13,288 nucleotides of DNA, from contig CAILKC010000885.1 of assembly GCA_903834675.1 (NCBI GenBank), positions 1 to 13,288 of the forward strand. The letters are read 5' to 3'. Origin of the DNA: an uncultured Victivallales bacterium. Its GTDB lineage: Bacteria > Verrucomicrobiota > Lentisphaeria > Oligosphaerales > JAFGRS01. Each line of letters starts with the position of its first letter. The stretch's first letter is position 1. This document shows, piece by piece, positions 13,121-13,288 of the stretch. The notes beneath the pieces were generated by a model that saw nothing but the letters and a program-made list of their open reading frames with translations, did no database searches and was not told the origin of the DNA. A program made the translations under genes and the position numbers.

Positions 13121-13288
13121 CTTGTATGAGAACCGCAGAAGGTCGAATGACCCAAGACCCATGACGAATGGCAGAATCACCGACACGGCAACCGCGGTTC
13201 TCATTCCGCTATGTCCAGCCCCGAACCCTGAATCCTTGTATGAGACTTGCCGCAACCTCGTATGACACCAGGCGCTTCCCATTCCGCC
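13121..13288. repeat. Interspersed repeat, copy 2 (cut by window edge)
   Basis: This is the direct copy of 8211-8393. Its right 54 nt (13235-13288) reach the window end, so the repeat may continue. Here the internal inverted repeat is better preserved: ATGAGAACCGC (13126-13136) with GCGGTTCTCAT (13194-13204), perfect over 11 bp with 57 nt between. Degenerate tandem ATGACC/ATGACG-like heptamers lie between the arms (about 13147-13171). Confidence 0.75.

Noticed and set aside
12768..13265. Open frames on both strands near the right end
   Set aside because: They lack ribosome-binding sites and motifs. Their composition is typical of chance frames in GC-rich repeat DNA, and they run into the interspersed repeat.

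Overview
The window is about 13.3 kb of high-GC bacterial DNA. Several features point to the PVC superphylum (Planctomycetota, Lentisphaerota, Kiritimatiellota or Verrucomicrobiota) or a neighbouring lineage such as Hydrogenedentota. They are a zinc-ribbon/Hanks kinase/WD40 gene relic, several Gfo/Idh/MocA oxidoreductases, a pectate-lyase-like beta-helix protein, a uroporphyrinogen-decarboxylase-family protein, and many hairpin-rich intergenic repeats. This assignment is an inference from gene content; there is no rRNA or other marker gene to confirm it.

Layout. Positions 1-764 (minus) hold the N-terminal third of the helicase HrpB, cut by the window edge. Positions 896-2266 (minus) hold a decayed Ser/Thr kinase gene with deletions, an in-frame stop and an inserted 125-bp hairpin-string element. 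Positions 2490-3308 (plus) encode a membrane-anchored OmpA/MotB-like peptidoglycan-binding protein. Convergent to it, 6834-3341 (minus) is a two-gene unit: a Gfo/Idh/MocA oxidoreductase (5707-6834) followed by a 762-aa fusion of an amidohydrolase and a class III aminotransferase (3341-5629). A second Gfo/Idh/MocA oxidoreductase (7043-8206, plus) is divergent from that unit across 208 bp. The three enzymes look like one metabolic locus, perhaps for a sugar-like or amino-sugar compound, but the substrate cannot be read from the sequence.

From 8207 to the end the window becomes accessory in character. It contains a truncated Ycf46-like AAA-ATPase fragment (8526-8894), a doubtful 77-codon ORF (8972-9205, minus) and an intact beta-helix protein (9213-10469, minus). 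These are followed by a frameshifted glycoside-hydrolase C-terminal remnant (10955-11190), a 71-aa ORF (11187-11402) and a uroporphyrinogen-decarboxylase-family protein (11399-12628). The last three ORFs are joined by ATGA stop/start overlaps. This part is bracketed by two direct copies of an undescribed interspersed repeat (8211-8393 and 13121-13288, the second cut by the window edge). Downstream of 12628 lies a large inverted repeat with three CTATAG hexamers spaced exactly 37 bp apart.

No tRNA, rRNA, CRISPR array or transposase gene was found. The strongest candidates for something undescribed are the fusion enzyme with its oxidoreductase neighbours, the two-copy interspersed repeat, the 37-bp-phased CTATAG structure, and the hairpin-string element inside the kinase relic.
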